Assembly (NCBI GenBank): GCA_949358305.1
Contig: OX442315.1
Location: 806,001-870,000, forward strand
Source of the DNA: Strigamia acuminata
Taxonomy: Eukaryota; Arthropoda; Chilopoda; Geophilomorpha; Linotaeniidae
Direction of reading: 5' to 3'
DNA: 64,000 nt
Below the pieces are notes generated by a model. It saw nothing but the letters and a program-made list of their open reading frames with translations, did not search any database and had not been told where the DNA came from. Position numbers and translations under genes: made by a program. Numbering within the stretch: position 1 is the stretch's first letter; each line of letters begins with the position of its first letter. Shown here piece by piece: positions 1-10,785 of this stretch.

Positions 1-3000
1 AGCAATCTGGAGATGGGCCCGAGGTTAACGATTTCGAATTTCGATGATATCAGCCGAATAATTCGATCCAAGATGCTGTCCGTCGAGTAGAAAAGAACGA
101 TGTCATCCACGTAGACAAGCATCACGGCCGATGTCCCGAATATATAAACGCAGTTACACGCTGGAAGTTTTCGAAATCCGAGTCCTCGCAGAGTTTCATC
201 TAACTTCTCATACCACTGACGGCCAGATTGGTGGAGACCGTACAGTGATTTAATGAGAAGCCAGACGTTATCGGGGTTTGAACAATGAGCGCCGGCTGGA
301 ATCCGCATGTAAACTCGATGCTCCAATTCTCCGTAAAGATACGCGCACTTTACGTCCAAGTGCGCGTCTTTCCACCCTTGTAGAATGACGAGTAGACAGA
401 AGAAGAATCGGATGAGGACAAAGTTTACAACCGGGCTGAAGACCTCGTCGTAGTCCACGCCGAGAGTCTGTCTGAAGCCTTGGGCGACCAATCTGGCGCG
501 ATAACGAGTAATTTGTCCGGAGGTGTCGGTTTTTAACTTGAACAACCATTTGCAGCCGAGGATTGTCGTGTTCGGAGGCTTCGGAACTTCTTGGTAAACC
601 TCTCTCTTCTTGAAGGTTCCTAGTTTTTCGTCGATAGCTTCCTGCCACTTAGGGGCATCCGGGAACTTGACAGCCTCTGCGTACGACCCTGGTTCTCGAC
701 GGCAAAAATGGGCTCGAGGACGGAGTGCCGGCATGACGGGTAATTGATGCTCGATGTTTCCGAAGTAGAATAGATCATCGTCGTAAAGAATTCCCTCTTT
801 ATCGCAATACTTTTGGATATCAGGTTTGGAGCGTAAGCGAACACCGGGCTTCGGAAAATAATAAACATCGATCTTGATCTGGCCTGGGGCTTGGTCTTTG
901 CGGAGATGTTCTTCTCTACGCCAGTTGCTGAAAGGGTTATTACCACCCACTGGACGCCATTTGTAAGATGTGGCGCCTGTTTCAACAAGAATGGGCTCCT
1001 CTGCGATTCGAGTCGGTGCGGAGCCCCTTCTGGCGGTCACGAATCTTGGTGGAGATCCTGGTGGCGTATTGGTCGGAGTGCCAGTCGGTGTAGTGCCTGT
1101 CGAAATATCTGGACGCAATGTCGGTAATATTAAATCGGCCATTACATCGATTGGTGGCATTGCCTGCGCACCCAATACCGGAGATTGGCGACCAGGTGGA
1201 GGTGATTGAATGCCTGGCGGAGGTGAGCGTGGGGGTGCCGAATCGTCGGAGTCATAATCTGTCGAGTCCGGGTCATCCGAATCGGAACCTGCCGACCATG
1301 GCACATACTGGATTGTGTCATTAAACTTGACTTGAGACGGTGGTGCGGAAGACGTTTGAGGTTCGGGTTGGAAAGACTCTTCGAATGTCGGTTGGGAAGG
1401 GCGTTGAGAGCGACGATAGGACTGTCGTTCGTCAATCTTCACGTGGATCGACTCCACGACTTTATTGTCGACAGGGTTCCAAACTCGATATCCTCGAGTT
1501 CCCACCGCATAGCCGACCAAAAATCCTTCCCAAGCGCGAGGCGCCAACTTGTTGCGTCCCGGAGCGGTGTAATGGACCCAACACTTCGATCCGAGTCGAC
1601 GCAAATGACGAACAGAAAGAGCACGTTGCCGCCATAGAATATACGGCACTTCGTTCTTAATGCGGGAATGTGGGCAGCGGTTCTTGATGTAGGAAAATGA
1701 AACGGCAATTTCCGCCCACAATTCTTCGGGAAGTTTCGTCTCATCTAACTTCGCCCGCATGAAGTCGGCCATCGTCCTGTTAATGCGTTCGGCCGTGCCG
1801 TTCATCTGGGGGCTCGTGCGTTGTCCCTGAATTCCACTTTTACGTAGATAATCCGTAAACTCGTTCGACATAAACTCCCCGCCTTGATCATTTCGAATGG
1901 CTTTAACCCGCGTGTCTGCGACGCGTTCGATGCGAGAAACAAAATCCTTAAAACATTCGAAAGTCTGAGATTTTTGAGCCAGCGGGAACATCCACGTGTA
2001 ACGCGTTGCGTCGTCAATTATGGTGAAAATGTAACGAGCACCGCCAAAAGATTTGACTGGATGTGGTCCCCAAAGATCCATGTGGAGAAGGTCCAACGCT
2101 TTTGACGTCATCGGGTGTTCGTCGGGCTTGTGTGATGCCCTGGTCGATTTGGCCACCCTGCAGTGATTGCAGGTTAACTCCTTAGTGACCTCACTAGGTT
2201 CGATGCCATAAACCTGTTCATTTGCTGCTAAGAGCTTCATGGCATTCGTGTGCAAGTGGCCAAGTCGACTGCGCCATATGCCGGTCGCGTCCTTTTTAGC
2301 AGTTGGAGCTGCGACCTTCTTCTGATTGACTTTAGGAGGAGGTGTTTTCAAGGACGGGATTGTTTGCAATACTTCGGCAAAGGTTTGTGAAGGGGAAGGA
2401 GCGGTAGGATTGGCTTGTGTAGGTGAGTTAGGGACAGGTGTAGGAACGGGAGGAGATTTCGGAACAGGAAGAGATTGCGTTTCCTGTGTTAAGGGAGGAA
2501 ATTCTAATCGAAAATCTGTCAATGCACGTTCCTTCGGCTTCTTTCTAGGTTTGGGAACCTTTACAAAATCTTCCTCAACGGTCACTAATGTCTGTACTGG
2601 AGGTAAAGATTGCGAAGTCGAAATCACATTTGTCGCAGAAGTCACCGGTGGAGATAAGCCATCCACGTAGTAAAGTCCACCCTTCTCTTTGGCACGTAGA
2701 ACAGAATGTTGGATGTCAGACTTGAAAACGTTTACTTCACCTTTGTAAACATGGATATGGAATTCATTTTTATCGATTTTCGACACCGAAATTAGATTAG
2801 CTTCGAAGTTCGGCGCGTAGAATACATCTCGGAGATTCACTACACAAAGGCATCCATCAATGTTCGTTTGGATTTGGACCGTTCCTTTCCCAGTCACTTG
2901 CGAGGTGCCTTGGCCGAGTTCAACATCGAATGGTACAACTTTCACGAAGTCCGTAAACCATGACGCGACGTGGGAAATGTGATCTGTCGCGCCACAATCG

Positions 3001-3953
3001 ACGATCCATTCGTGGCTCTGCATAAAATGAGCAGCGGGCATCTCGGTGATTTGTGGCGGTGCGTTTACAAAGAAGTTAGCATCACGCCTAGCTTGGGAAC
3101 TGCCCCTCGGACGACCATCATTCGATTTGTTGGACTTGTTCTTTCCCCGATTGCGACTTTTACTTCTCGAAGGGCGTTGGAGTGACGCAGAAGGATTGGA
3201 ATTCCTACTTCTTCGAGGTTCGGGGCACTTATTCGCGTAATGTCCCATTTGGTCGCAGTTGAAACATTTAATCGAGGAAAGCGGTCGATTCCGGGAGCGA
3301 GAGCGAGTTTGATCCGTCGCGTAAGCCTGTGAAGATGTCGAGGTGTGATCGCGAGACGTATACGCTCCTTGTCTCATGTATTCCGACAGGAGTTGTTCGG
3401 ACACTGTTTGGGGTTTGAACTTGTCGTCTTCCCAATGGTAGATCGAGAAGGAGACCTGCGAGTACTCGGGGGGTAGCAAATCCAGATACTGGTACGCGTG
3501 GTGATCTTCTGACGTCTTCTCGCCAATGTCTTTCAATTTCTGGACGTGGTAATCCACACGTCCCAGAAAATCAGCCATCTCTTCCCCCTTTTCCAATCGC
3601 AGTCCGAGGAATTCACGCCGTAAAGCTGCTTTTCTGGCACGGGAGCTGGGCGCGTAGATTTTGGCCAGCGTATCCCACGCCTCTTTAGGCGTATTGCAGT
3701 TGTCCAGCGCTGATTTCTTGGGTTCGGAGACAAAACCATAAATCAATCCTAGCGCCTTATCTTTGCGGCGTTTATGTTTCTTTAATTCCTTCGGATCGGC
3801 AGTTTTCTTAATTTCCTCCTCGTCCTCTTCTGTGACATGATGCCACAAAGATTCGGACTTCAACAGCATCTTCATACTGCGCGCCCACATCTCGTAGTTT
3901 CCTACGGCAAGTATGGGTACACGCGTCATCGAAAGTTCGGAAGACTTCTGCAT
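1..3953 (-). CDS. gag-pol: copia Gag-Pol polyprotein of element A, 3' end outside window
   Basis: Starting at the ATG at 3953 (product begins MQKSSELSM) the frame stays open to position 1, about 1317 codons. I translated it piecewise and checked phase at 1760, 479 and 116. The order is a UBN2-type copia Gag (motif GNYEMW near residue 20), a CCHC knuckle from about residue 230 (CFNCDQMGHYANKC), an aspartic protease with WIVDCGATDH (Asp about 319), the GAG-pre-integrase and HHCC region, integrase with D-D-E, a Ser/Pro-rich linker, and RT with YVDD at about residues 1281-1284. RNase H is missing because of the window edge. A few residues next to the integrase catalytic Glu (before QMNGTAER) are absent relative to B and F, an in-frame gap. 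The polyprotein would form particles, copy the element RNA and integrate the DNA. The start was chosen by homology with F (MQKASE) and B. Confidence 0.9.
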   Translation of the reverse strand, partial: MQKSSELSMTRVPILAVGNYEMWARSMKMLLKSESLWHHVTEEDEEEIKKTADPKELKKHKRRKDKALGLIYGFVSEPKKSALDNCNTPKEAWDTLAKIYAPSSRARKAALRREFLGLRLEKGEEMADFLGRVDYHVQKLKDIGEKTSEDHHAYQYLDLLPPEYSQVSFSIYHWEDDKFKPQTVSEQLLSEYMRQGAYTSRDHTSTSSQAYATDQTRSRSRNRPLSSIKCFNCDQMGHYANKCPEPRRSRNSNPSASLQRPSRSKSRNRGKNKSNKSNDGRPRGSSQARRDANFFVNAPPQITEMPAAHFMQSHEWIVDCGATDHISHVASWFTDFVKVVPFDVELGQGTSQVTGKGTVQIQTNIDGCLCVVNLRDVFYAPNFEANLISVSKIDKNEFHIHVYKGEVNVFKSDIQHSVLRAKEKGGLYYVDGLSPPVTSATNVISTSQSLPPVQTLVTVEEDFVKVPKPRKKPKERALTDFRLEFPPLTQETQSLPVPKSPPVPTPVPNSPTQANPTAPSPSQTFAEVLQTIPSLKTPPPKVNQKKVAAPTAKKDATGIWRSRLGHLHTNAMKLLAANEQVYGIEPSEVTKELTCNHCRVAKSTRASHKPDEHPMTSKALDLLHMDLWGPHPVKSFGGARYIFTIIDDATRYTWMFPLAQKSQTFECFKDFVSRIERVADTRVKAIRNDQGGEFMSNEFTDYLRKSGIQGQRTSPQMNGTAERINRTMADFMRAKLDETKLPEELWAEIAVSFSYIKNRCPHSRIKNEVPYILWRQRALSVRHLRRLGSKCWVHYTAPGRNKLAPRAWEGFLVGYAVGTRGYRVWNPVDNKVVESIHVKIDERQSYRRSQRPSQPTFEESFQPEPQTSSAPPSQVKFNDTIQYVPWSAGSDSDDPDSTDYDSDDSAPPRSPPPGIQSPPPGRQSPVLGAQAMPPIDVMADLILPTLRPDISTGTTPTGTPTNTPPGSPPRFVTARRGSAPTRIAEEPILVETGATSYKWRPVGGNNPFSNWRREEHLRKDQAPGQIKIDVYYFPKPGVRLRSKPDIQKYCDKEGILYDDDLFYFGNIEHQLPVMPALRPRAHFCRREPGSYAEAVKFPDAPKWQEAIDEKLGTFKKREVYQEVPKPPNTTILGCKWLFKLKTDTSGQITRYRARLVAQGFRQTLGVDYDEVFSPVVNFVLIRFFFCLLVILQGWKDAHLDVKCAYLYGELEHRVYMRIPAGAHCSNPDNVWLLIKSLYGLHQSGRQWYEKLDETLRGLGFRKLPACNCVYIFGTSAVMLVYVDDIVLFYSTDSILDRIIRLISSKFEIVNLGPISRL

Positions 3954-4921
3954 GATCGGTGTCCAAACACAAACGTGAAAAATATCGTGGCTTTAGAAGT
4001 GGTACGGGCGGTCGTATTTCGAAGAACGGAGCACTGTGGAGAAGCACACACGTATCGTCGCACAAATCACTCGAAGCACTGTCAAAGCGGAAACCACGAC
4101 GGGGAGGCAATGCTCCAATTGCCTTGATAACCTGTGCTGAGTATCCCCCTAACGCCCTTTGCAAACCGCCTAGGGCCACGGAAACGTTAGGTGGCGCAGG
4201 GATAGCCTCAACACAGAATACAAATTTCACGAGCCCGACTGGACTAAGGGTGAAATCGATACTAAGGGACCCACTCCAAAATAACTTAAATCTAACAATA
4301 ATAATAACGAAATCTGAAAAGCAATAGGAAGGCGAAATTGATGAATCTGTTGCGGTGCTCGTCGCAACACGCAACCACGCGTAGAAAACGCGGAAATCGA
4401 TCAAAAATCGTCGAATTGCAAAATCGTCGGTACTGTACGCACACCGGGGTGCAATACAACGGGTTGGACCCGTTTCTGGTTGATAACGTCGCTTGGACGT
4501 TGTCGAATCGTTGAAAATCTGAAAAAGACAAAATAAATTCGGAAAATTCGCGAAACCCGCGTAAATTTCCCGGTTAACGACGAAAATAATCACACTTTGT
4601 GTGTGAAAACGTTGCTGCACGTTCAAAACCGTCGTCGTAAACTTTAAATCGTCGAAATCTACAAATAAACAAAAGAAAACCCGGAAATTTCGCGAATCCC
4701 GCGCAAATTTCCGATTATCGGCGAAAAACGACGATTTTCCCGTGTCAAAACGTTGTCCCACGTTTGAGAACGTAGCTGGTAGCAGGAAAAACGTTGTCAC
4801 GTCGTAGAATCGTCGTAGGAAATCGTCGAGACCTGAAAAATACAAATTATCGCCGAAAATCGCGAAATTCGCGAAATTTAGCGATAAATTAGTGGAAATT
4901 CGCGTGCTGCGTTGGAAAGCC
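3954..4921 (-). other. 5' leader of copia A
   Basis: About 970 nt lie between the primer binding site and the Gag ATG. The leader holds the conserved hairpin at 4132-4216. Its upstream part has about three imperfect repeats of roughly 130 nt (near 4510-4640, 4640-4760 and 4760-4890), each with a run of TTCGCGAAA-like palindromes. A long open frame (3808-5118) crosses LTR, leader and the Gag start but resembles nothing and looks fortuitous. Confidence 0.7.
4132..4216 (-). ncRNA. conserved copia leader hairpin, copy in A
   Basis: The outer stem pairs CTGTGTTGAG with CTCAGCACAG (one G-U) and the inner stem pairs CCTAAC with GTTAGG. It sits 179 nt before the Gag ATG, follows a conserved TATTCT, and has CCTAGG in the apical region. 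Equivalent hairpins with compensatory changes occur in B, E and F. It is probably a cis-acting RNA signal for dimerisation, packaging or translation; the function is inferred. Confidence 0.7.
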
Positions 4922-4939
4922 AACCATCCTCTGCTACCA
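4922..4939 (-). promoter_or_regulatory. primer binding site of copia A (initiator Met tRNA)
   Basis: The minus strand reads TGGTAGCAGAGGATGGTT, an 18-nt complement of the 3' end of metazoan tRNA-iMet, two bases after the LTR. It primes minus-strand DNA synthesis. Confidence 0.9.
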
Positions 4940-4941
4940 AC

Positions 4942-5487
4942 TGTAGCAGAGGACGAAAAACTGGCACGAATTATCGTGCAAACTAAGGAAAAACGAGTGG
5001 TCAAATCGCAAATGGCGGCTACGATTATCGGAATTAACCAGACCGATAATTCAGACCAAAAACGGCCGTGCAAAGCACTTATATGCCGTAACAAAGAACA
5101 CTGAATGCTTAAAAGCATAAAATAAATTTAATATCAACGAAAATACTCACGTAGGAGTCCATAATTGCATGAAAAACAAGAGGCTGGCTGAAAGTCATGG
5201 CCGTCGCCATCTTGGATAACAGAATACAACAGTAACGCCAACTAGTGGCAGAATAATACACTATAAGCACAAACAGATAGCAACTGCAACGTGCTTAATG
5301 TCAAACACAACTAAAAGAACATAGCATCGTGCATTCAAGCACGGATTAAAGGAAATATGGAATAACGATATAACTAATCGATATAAACATTGTAAAACAA
5401 TAATACGAGAATATATAACTAGAAACATATTAATAAATTAATAGAATAAAATCCATATCAGATCAAATGATGTTTTACACATCAACA
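4942..5487 (-). repeat. 546-bp LTR shared by copia A and A2
   Basis: In element sense it runs from TGTTGATGTG to CTCTGCTACA. A polypurine tract abuts it on the right (A2 side) and a primer binding site on the left (A side), so it is at once the 3' LTR of A2 and the 5' LTR of A. Its last 11 bases nearly copy the tRNA-iMet 3' end and form an inverted repeat with the primer binding site. Confidence 0.9.
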
Positions 5488-5496
5488 AATCCCCCC
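5488..5496 (-). promoter_or_regulatory. polypurine tract of A2
   Basis: The minus strand reads GGGGGGATT immediately before the LTR. It would prime plus-strand DNA synthesis. Confidence 0.8.
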
Positions 5497-5738
5497 ATGA
5501 TCTAATATGGATTTACAATTGATCTGGGAATAAATAAAGCAGAACACGGGACTTTACGGTGTCTGATTAAAAAAAAAATAAATGATAAGTTTCGGAATTA
5601 TCGTGTCGGGTACTTTCGTTTACATCACTTAACTAAGCTCATAATTCCCAATCTAACTACACGATAAAACCTCGAATTCGGGTAAAATAAGAAAGGAATG
5701 TCCGAAAATACGATGAGAAATAAAAAAAACGTAGTCGG

Positions 5739-7042
5739 TTACTGGCAGAAGATTCCCGAAGTGAGCTTCCGAAGTCGATCAGATGGTAGCCATTTTGTAA
5801 AAATGTCCGCTACGTCATCATCACCCGGGATCTTCCGTAAATCGAATACTTTTGCCACGTACCACTCCCGCAACCAATGGTACTTCACACGTATGTGTTT
5901 GGTCTTCGCATTTTCCACATCGTTCGAAGTGAACTGTATGGACGCTAACGCATCCGAATAAACGATGGGACGAGAAATGCGGTTCAAGAACGGGAGTTGA
6001 GCGAATATGTAGTCGAGCCAGTAGAGTTCTTTTACGCACTCGACGAGGGCGATGAACTCCGCTTCCATCGTCGAGCACGCAACCGAAGACTGTTTTTTAC
6101 ACGACCAGCCGATGGGGACGCTGCCGATGTACGTGATGAATCCTCCGAAGCTAAGCGATGTTTCGGTGTCGGAGGCCCAAGAAGCGTCGGTGAATGCCCA
6201 TAACTGGCTTGTCGTGCATCCGGACAATTCAATTGCAAGATCAGGCGTATTCGCGACATATCGAAGAACTTGGAGAAGTGCGCGAATATGGGTCTTGTTG
6301 AAACAATTGTTATACTGAGATAACGCGATGACGGAATAGAGAATGTCCGGACGGGTTCGAGAAGCGAGGAATAGAAGCGATCCGATTAACGACCGATATG
6401 GGAAGTCGGAGAGATGTTCGGTGGATCCTTTCTTTAACGTTGTTCCAGGTGTAACGGGGACTTTGATCATCCTGTCGGCAGAAACCTCGAACTTCTTGAT
6501 GATTTTGTCGATATAAGACCGCTGAATGATGAACACCCTCCCCGCGGTTCTTATGAATTCGACACCAAGCAATCTGGAGATGGGCCCGAGGTTAACGATT
6601 TCGAATTTCGATGATATCAGCCGAATAATTCGATCCAAGATGCTGTCCGTCGAGTAGAAAAGAACGATGTCATCCACGTAGACAAGCATCACGGCCGATG
6701 TCCCGAATATATAAACGCAGTTACACGCTGGAAGTTTTCGAAATCCGAGTCCTCGCAGAGTTTCATCTAACTTCTCATACCACTGACGGCCAGATTGGTG
6801 GAGACCGTACAGTGATTTAATGAGAAGCCAGACGTTATCGGGGTTCGAACAATGAGCGCCGGCTGGAATCCGCATGTAAACTCGATGCTCCAATTCTCCG
6901 TAAAGATACGCGCACTTTACGTCCAAGTGCGCGTCTTTCCACCCTTGTAGAATGACGAGTAGACAGAAGAAAAATCGGATGAGGACAAAGTTTACAACCG
7001 GGCTGAAGACCTCGTCGTAGTCCACGCCGAGAGTCTGTCTGA
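5739..7042 (-). pseudogene. RT-RNase H remnant of copia A2
   Basis: This is the last part of a copia polyprotein: an RT palm with the EVFSPVVNFV block near its start, VYVDDIVLFY with the catalytic Asp pair, the conserved FPYRSLIGSLLFLASRTRPD block, and RNase H with FTDASWAS and a later STMEAEF motif, ending at a TAA at 5739-5741. The frame is intact, but it begins inside RT where it is fused to LTR sequence near 7042 across one to three shared A residues. It has no Gag, protease or integrase, so the copy is non-autonomous. It may still recombine with A, whose corresponding region is nearly identical. Confidence 0.88.
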
Positions 7043-7181
7043 AAGGAAATATGGAATAACGATATAACTAATCGATATAAACATTGTAAAACAATAATAC
7101 GAGAATATATAACTAGAAACATATTAATAAATTAATAGAATAGAATCCATATCAGATCAAATGATGTTTTACACATCAACA
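7043..7181 (-). repeat. 139-bp LTR fragment of A2
   Basis: It matches 5349-5487 of the shared LTR with about one visible difference and keeps the TGTTGATG end at 7181. The rest of the LTR is lost at the deletion joint. It borders satellite DNA on the right, so no target duplication can be tested. Confidence 0.88.
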
Positions 7182-8298
7182 TTTTCAGCCCGTTACGGCC
7201 CTTGGCCGTAACGGGCCGTTACGGAATCGTGACGGGACTGTCGGCGGCCCGTTAACGGCCCGCACGGGCCGTTAACAGGCCGCCGACGGTCCCGTCACGA
7301 TCCCGTAACGGCCCGTACAAGCCGTTGACGGGATCGTGACGGTCCCGTCACGATCCCGTAACGGCTCGCACGGGCCGTTAACGGGCCGCCGACGGTCCCG
7401 TAACTATCCCGTAACGACCCGCACGGGCCGTTAACGGGCCGCCGACGGTCCCGTCACGACCCCGTAACGGCCCGTACGACCTCATGCGGGCCGTTAACGG
7501 CGTAAAACCAAAAACAGGATTCGAGATTAATGTCTATGAATGTTGTACGCGTTTTCATGTACGTGTTGTCGGTTGTTGATTTTTTCGATTTACACCGTCA
7601 CGGCCCGTTAACGGCCCGTCAACGGCCCGCATGGGGTCGTACGGGCCGTTAACGGGCCGCCGACGGTCCCGTCACGATTCCGTAACGGCCCGTACAAGCC
7701 GTTGACGGGATCGTGACGGTCCCGTCACGATCCCGTAACGGCTCGCACGGGCCGTTAACGGGCCGCCGACGGTCCCGTAACTATCCCGTAACGACCCGCA
7801 CGGGCCGTTAACGGGCCGCCGACGGTCCCGTCACGACCCCGTAACGGCCCGTACGACCTCATGCGGGCCGTTAACGGCGTAAAACCAAAAACAGGATTCG
7901 AGATTAATGTCTATGAATGTTGTACGCGTTTTCATGTACGTGTTGTCGGTTGTTGATTTTTTCGATTTACACCGTCACGGCCCGTTAACGGCCCGTCAAC
8001 GGCCCGCATGGGGTCGTACGGGCCGTTAACGGGCCGCCGACGGTCCCGTCACGATTCCGTAACGGCTCGCACGGGCCGTTAACGGGCCGCCGACGGTCCC
8101 GTCACGATCCCGTAACGGCTCGCACGGGCCGTTAACGGGCCGCCGACGGTCCCGTCACGGTCCCGTAACGGCCTTCGTTCCCGGACTTCGGCTCGCCGAC
8201 GGCCCGTGCGACCTCATGCGGGCCGCTAACGGGCCGTCAACGGGCCGTTAACGGCCCGTTTTCGACCCGCTACGGCCCGTCACGGCCTGTTGGCCGGG
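7182..8298. repeat. GC-rich palindromic satellite, block 1
   Basis: Tandem sequence is built around the palindrome CCGTTAACGG with GGGCCGCCGACGG and CCCGTCACGATCCCG modules, related to the 53-bp unit of block 2. A non-GC spacer of about 90 bp starting CGTAAAACC occurs at 7501, 7878 and again at 11336; the first two are 377 bp apart. No gene is seen. Confidence 0.88.
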
Positions 8299-8299
8299 C

Positions 8300-10745
8300 G
8301 ACCCGTGACTCGGAGTGTGGTTTTTGGGGACGAGGGCCGTCCTCCGGCCGCGCCGCGACGCGCCGCGGGTCGGACAAGAAACGACCCGGTCGGAAACCGA
8401 ACCTCAGTGTCCAATCGGGCAGAAATTGTGCGGAAGTTTAACCAAAAATGGCCAAAAGTCGGTGCAAGTTTTGCACGCAACAAACGTCCGATGTGACAGT
8501 GCCCATGCGGGTTGGACGTGCATGTGGGCGCGTGTGGGCGCTCGATTTACCGGCCCATTGGACGAGTTAAACCAAAATTTCCCAATATCTTGCATAAATT
8601 TAAAGAAGATTTGACAGATTTCCAGATTTTAAGCGATGTTTTACATAAGTCCGTCCCATTGCTGAAATTCCGTGAAAATTTGTCAAAAATTGACAAAAGT
8701 CTGTGCAAATTTTGTCAGAAATAGGAAACAAAAAATTTAAAATTTGTCCAACGCGCCAGTAAATCGAGCGCGCCCATGCGTGGACAGTGCGCCGGCGGGA
8801 GCCCCGGCCGTTCTCTCTCTCTCTCTCTCGGCCGCCAAGGCTCGCCCCTCCGCCCGTCGGCGGGAGCCCCGACCGTCCCCCCTCTCTCTTTCGGCCGCCA
8901 AAGGATCGCCCCTCCGCTCGTCACAGATTTTTGTCAATATTTGATGAATTTCAACAGATTTTCAGCAATATTTTACAGGACATTTCTGCTCTTTTGGATA
9001 CATTTTCAAAGGTTTTATTGCTAAAATTCTGGGGAAATTTATCAAATATTGACAAAAAATCGATGCAAGTTTTGTCAGAAATTGATAAAATCTTCTTAAA
9101 CTCGTCCAACGCGCCGGCGAGTGCACATGCGGGGACAGTGGGCACGTCCAGCCCGCGTGCACACTGTCAGATCGGGCGGTTTCGGGCACAGTTTGATCCG
9201 GGCAAATATCTAGCAAAACTTGCACCGATTTTTTGTCAATTTTAGACAAATTTCAGCGATATTTTACGAGACATTTCTGCTCGATTGGACACATTTCCAG
9301 GGGTTTTTTGTAAAACATTGATAAAATTCCGTGGAAATTTATCAAATATTGGCAAAATTCGGTGCTAATTTTGTCAGAAATTAGGAAAAAAAAATTTTCA
9401 AAACTTGTCCAACGCGCCGGTAAATCGAGCGCCCACATGCCTAGATAGTGCACGCCCAACCCGCCAAGGCTCGCCCCTCTCTCTCTCTTTCTCTCTCTCT
9501 CTCGGGCGCCCGGAGCTCGCCCCTCCGTCCGTCACCGACTTTTGACACAATTTTTGATGAAATTCAACGGAATTTTAGCAACGTTTTACAAAAAACCTGT
9601 GGAAATGTGTCCAACCGGGCAGAAATGTGTCGTAAAATGTTGCCGAAATTCTGTGAAAATTTGTCACAAATTGCCAAAAGTCGGTGCAAGTATTGCTAGA
9701 TTTGGGCGCGTCAAACTGTGCCGAGATCTGACAGTGTCCACGCGGTTTTGAAGCGCCCACTGTCGACGCACGTGGGCGCTTAATTTACCGGCGCGTTGGA
9801 CGAGTTTTGAAAAAAGTTTTTTCCTAATTTCTGACAAAACTTGCACCGAATTTTGTCAATATGTGATAAATTTCCATGGATTTTAAGCAATGTTTTACAG
9901 AAGTCCGTCCCATCGGGCAGAAATGTCTCGTAAAATATCGCTGAAATTCTGTGGAAATTTGTTAAAAAATTCCCACAAGTCGGTGCAACTTTTGCACGCA
10001 TCAAACTGTGCCCCGAGAGTCCACGCGTGTGCCCGATCTGACAGTGTCCACGCGGGTTGGACGTGCGCATGTGGGCGCGCGGATTACTGGCCTCCAACTC
10101 ATCAATTGAAGCTCTCATGCAGCGCAACGAATCATCTGAAGAGCGCTAGTGAATTCAAAAAATGGCGACAGAAAAATTAAAAACACGTCTAATTTATTCG
10201 ACTCAAGAACACGAACTAAATTGTCCAGATACTAGTCTACAATAGAAAATGCGGGAGTGCAACAATTGAAATTGCACGCGCTCAAAACAATTAGCAAAAT
10301 AAAATCATATAAAACATCGATTCGGTGGAAATCTATCAAATGTTGCCACAATTCGGTGCAAGTTTTGCGAGATTTGCTCGCATCAAACTGTGCCCGAAAA
10401 TGCCCGACTTGACAGTGTCCACGCGGGTTGGACGCGCCCAGCACTGTCCAAGCACGTGGGCGCGTGTGGGCGCTCGATTTACCGGCGCGTTGGACTAGTT
10501 TTAAAAAAATTTTCCCAATTTCTGACAAAATTCGCACCGAATTTTTGCAATTTTTGATAAATTAACACAGAATTTCAGCAATGTTTTAAACAAGTCCGTC
10601 CAATCGGGCAGAAATGTCTCGTAAAATGTTGCTGAAATTCCGTGAAAATCTGTCAAAAATTGACAAAAGTTGGTGACCGACCCGCGGCGCGTCACGGCGC
10701 GGTCGGAGGACGGCCCTCGTCCCCAAAAACCACACTCCGGGTCAC
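8300..10745. repeat. foldback-like unit 1 bounded by inverted GC-rich ends
   Basis: The left end (8300-8373) and right end (10677-10745) are inverted copies of one GC-rich motif containing GTGTGGTTTTTGGGGACGAG. The interior is a run of degenerate modules in both orientations with shared phrases: GTCAAAAATTGACAAAAGTC, CAAGTTTTG, a GCGCGTTGGACGAG-like block and CCAATCGGGCAGAAATG. Short (CT)n tracts sit near 8811-8831 and 9477-9503. ORFs here are short and repeat-derived; I see no transposase. Confidence 0.65.
10100..10322 (-). repeat. inverted copy of the 12712-12903 sequence
   Basis: This is approximately the reverse complement of 12712-12903, sharing CAATTGAAATTGCACGCGCT and an AATTTATTCGAC phrase. 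The pair lies in opposite orientation about 2.4 kb apart and may be arms or LTR fragments of an unidentified element. Confidence 0.6.
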
Positions 10746-10785
10746 GTGGTCTCGCACTCGACTTTTTCAGTTTTCCCGTTTTCGG

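Larger units (their letters stand above)
1..5487 (-). mobile_element. Ty1/copia LTR retrotransposon A, truncated by window edge
   Basis: The element reads right to left: 5' LTR (4942-5487), primer binding site (4922-4939), leader with a conserved hairpin, then one Gag-Pol frame running off the left window edge. The domain order (Gag zinc knuckle, protease, integrase, then RT) is diagnostic of Ty1/copia (Pseudoviridae). Its 3' end and left LTR lie outside the window. The 5' LTR also serves as the 3' LTR of the deleted copy A2 to the right, so the two form a tandem sharing one LTR. Proteins and leader resemble B and F more than E. Confidence 0.93.
5488..7181 (-). mobile_element. internally deleted copia copy A2
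   Basis: From its 5' end (right): 139 bp of LTR (7043-7181), then a direct jump into RT coding sequence, RNase H, about 240 bp of 3' noncoding DNA, a polypurine tract and the shared LTR. The primer binding site, leader, Gag, protease, integrase and early RT are missing. Where it overlaps A (1-479 versus 6570-7048) I saw only about two base differences, so A and A2 are very closely related. Confidence 0.88.

Noticed and set aside
3808-5118. 436-codon minus-strand frame across the A LTR, leader and Gag start
   Set aside because: It runs in a different frame from Gag, through LTR, primer site and repeated leader, has no recognisable domain, and no equivalent was seen in B, E or F.
8715-9024. 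Overlapping Arg/Pro/Ser-rich frames
   Set aside because: They come from (CT)n and GC-rich repeat sequence open on both strands.
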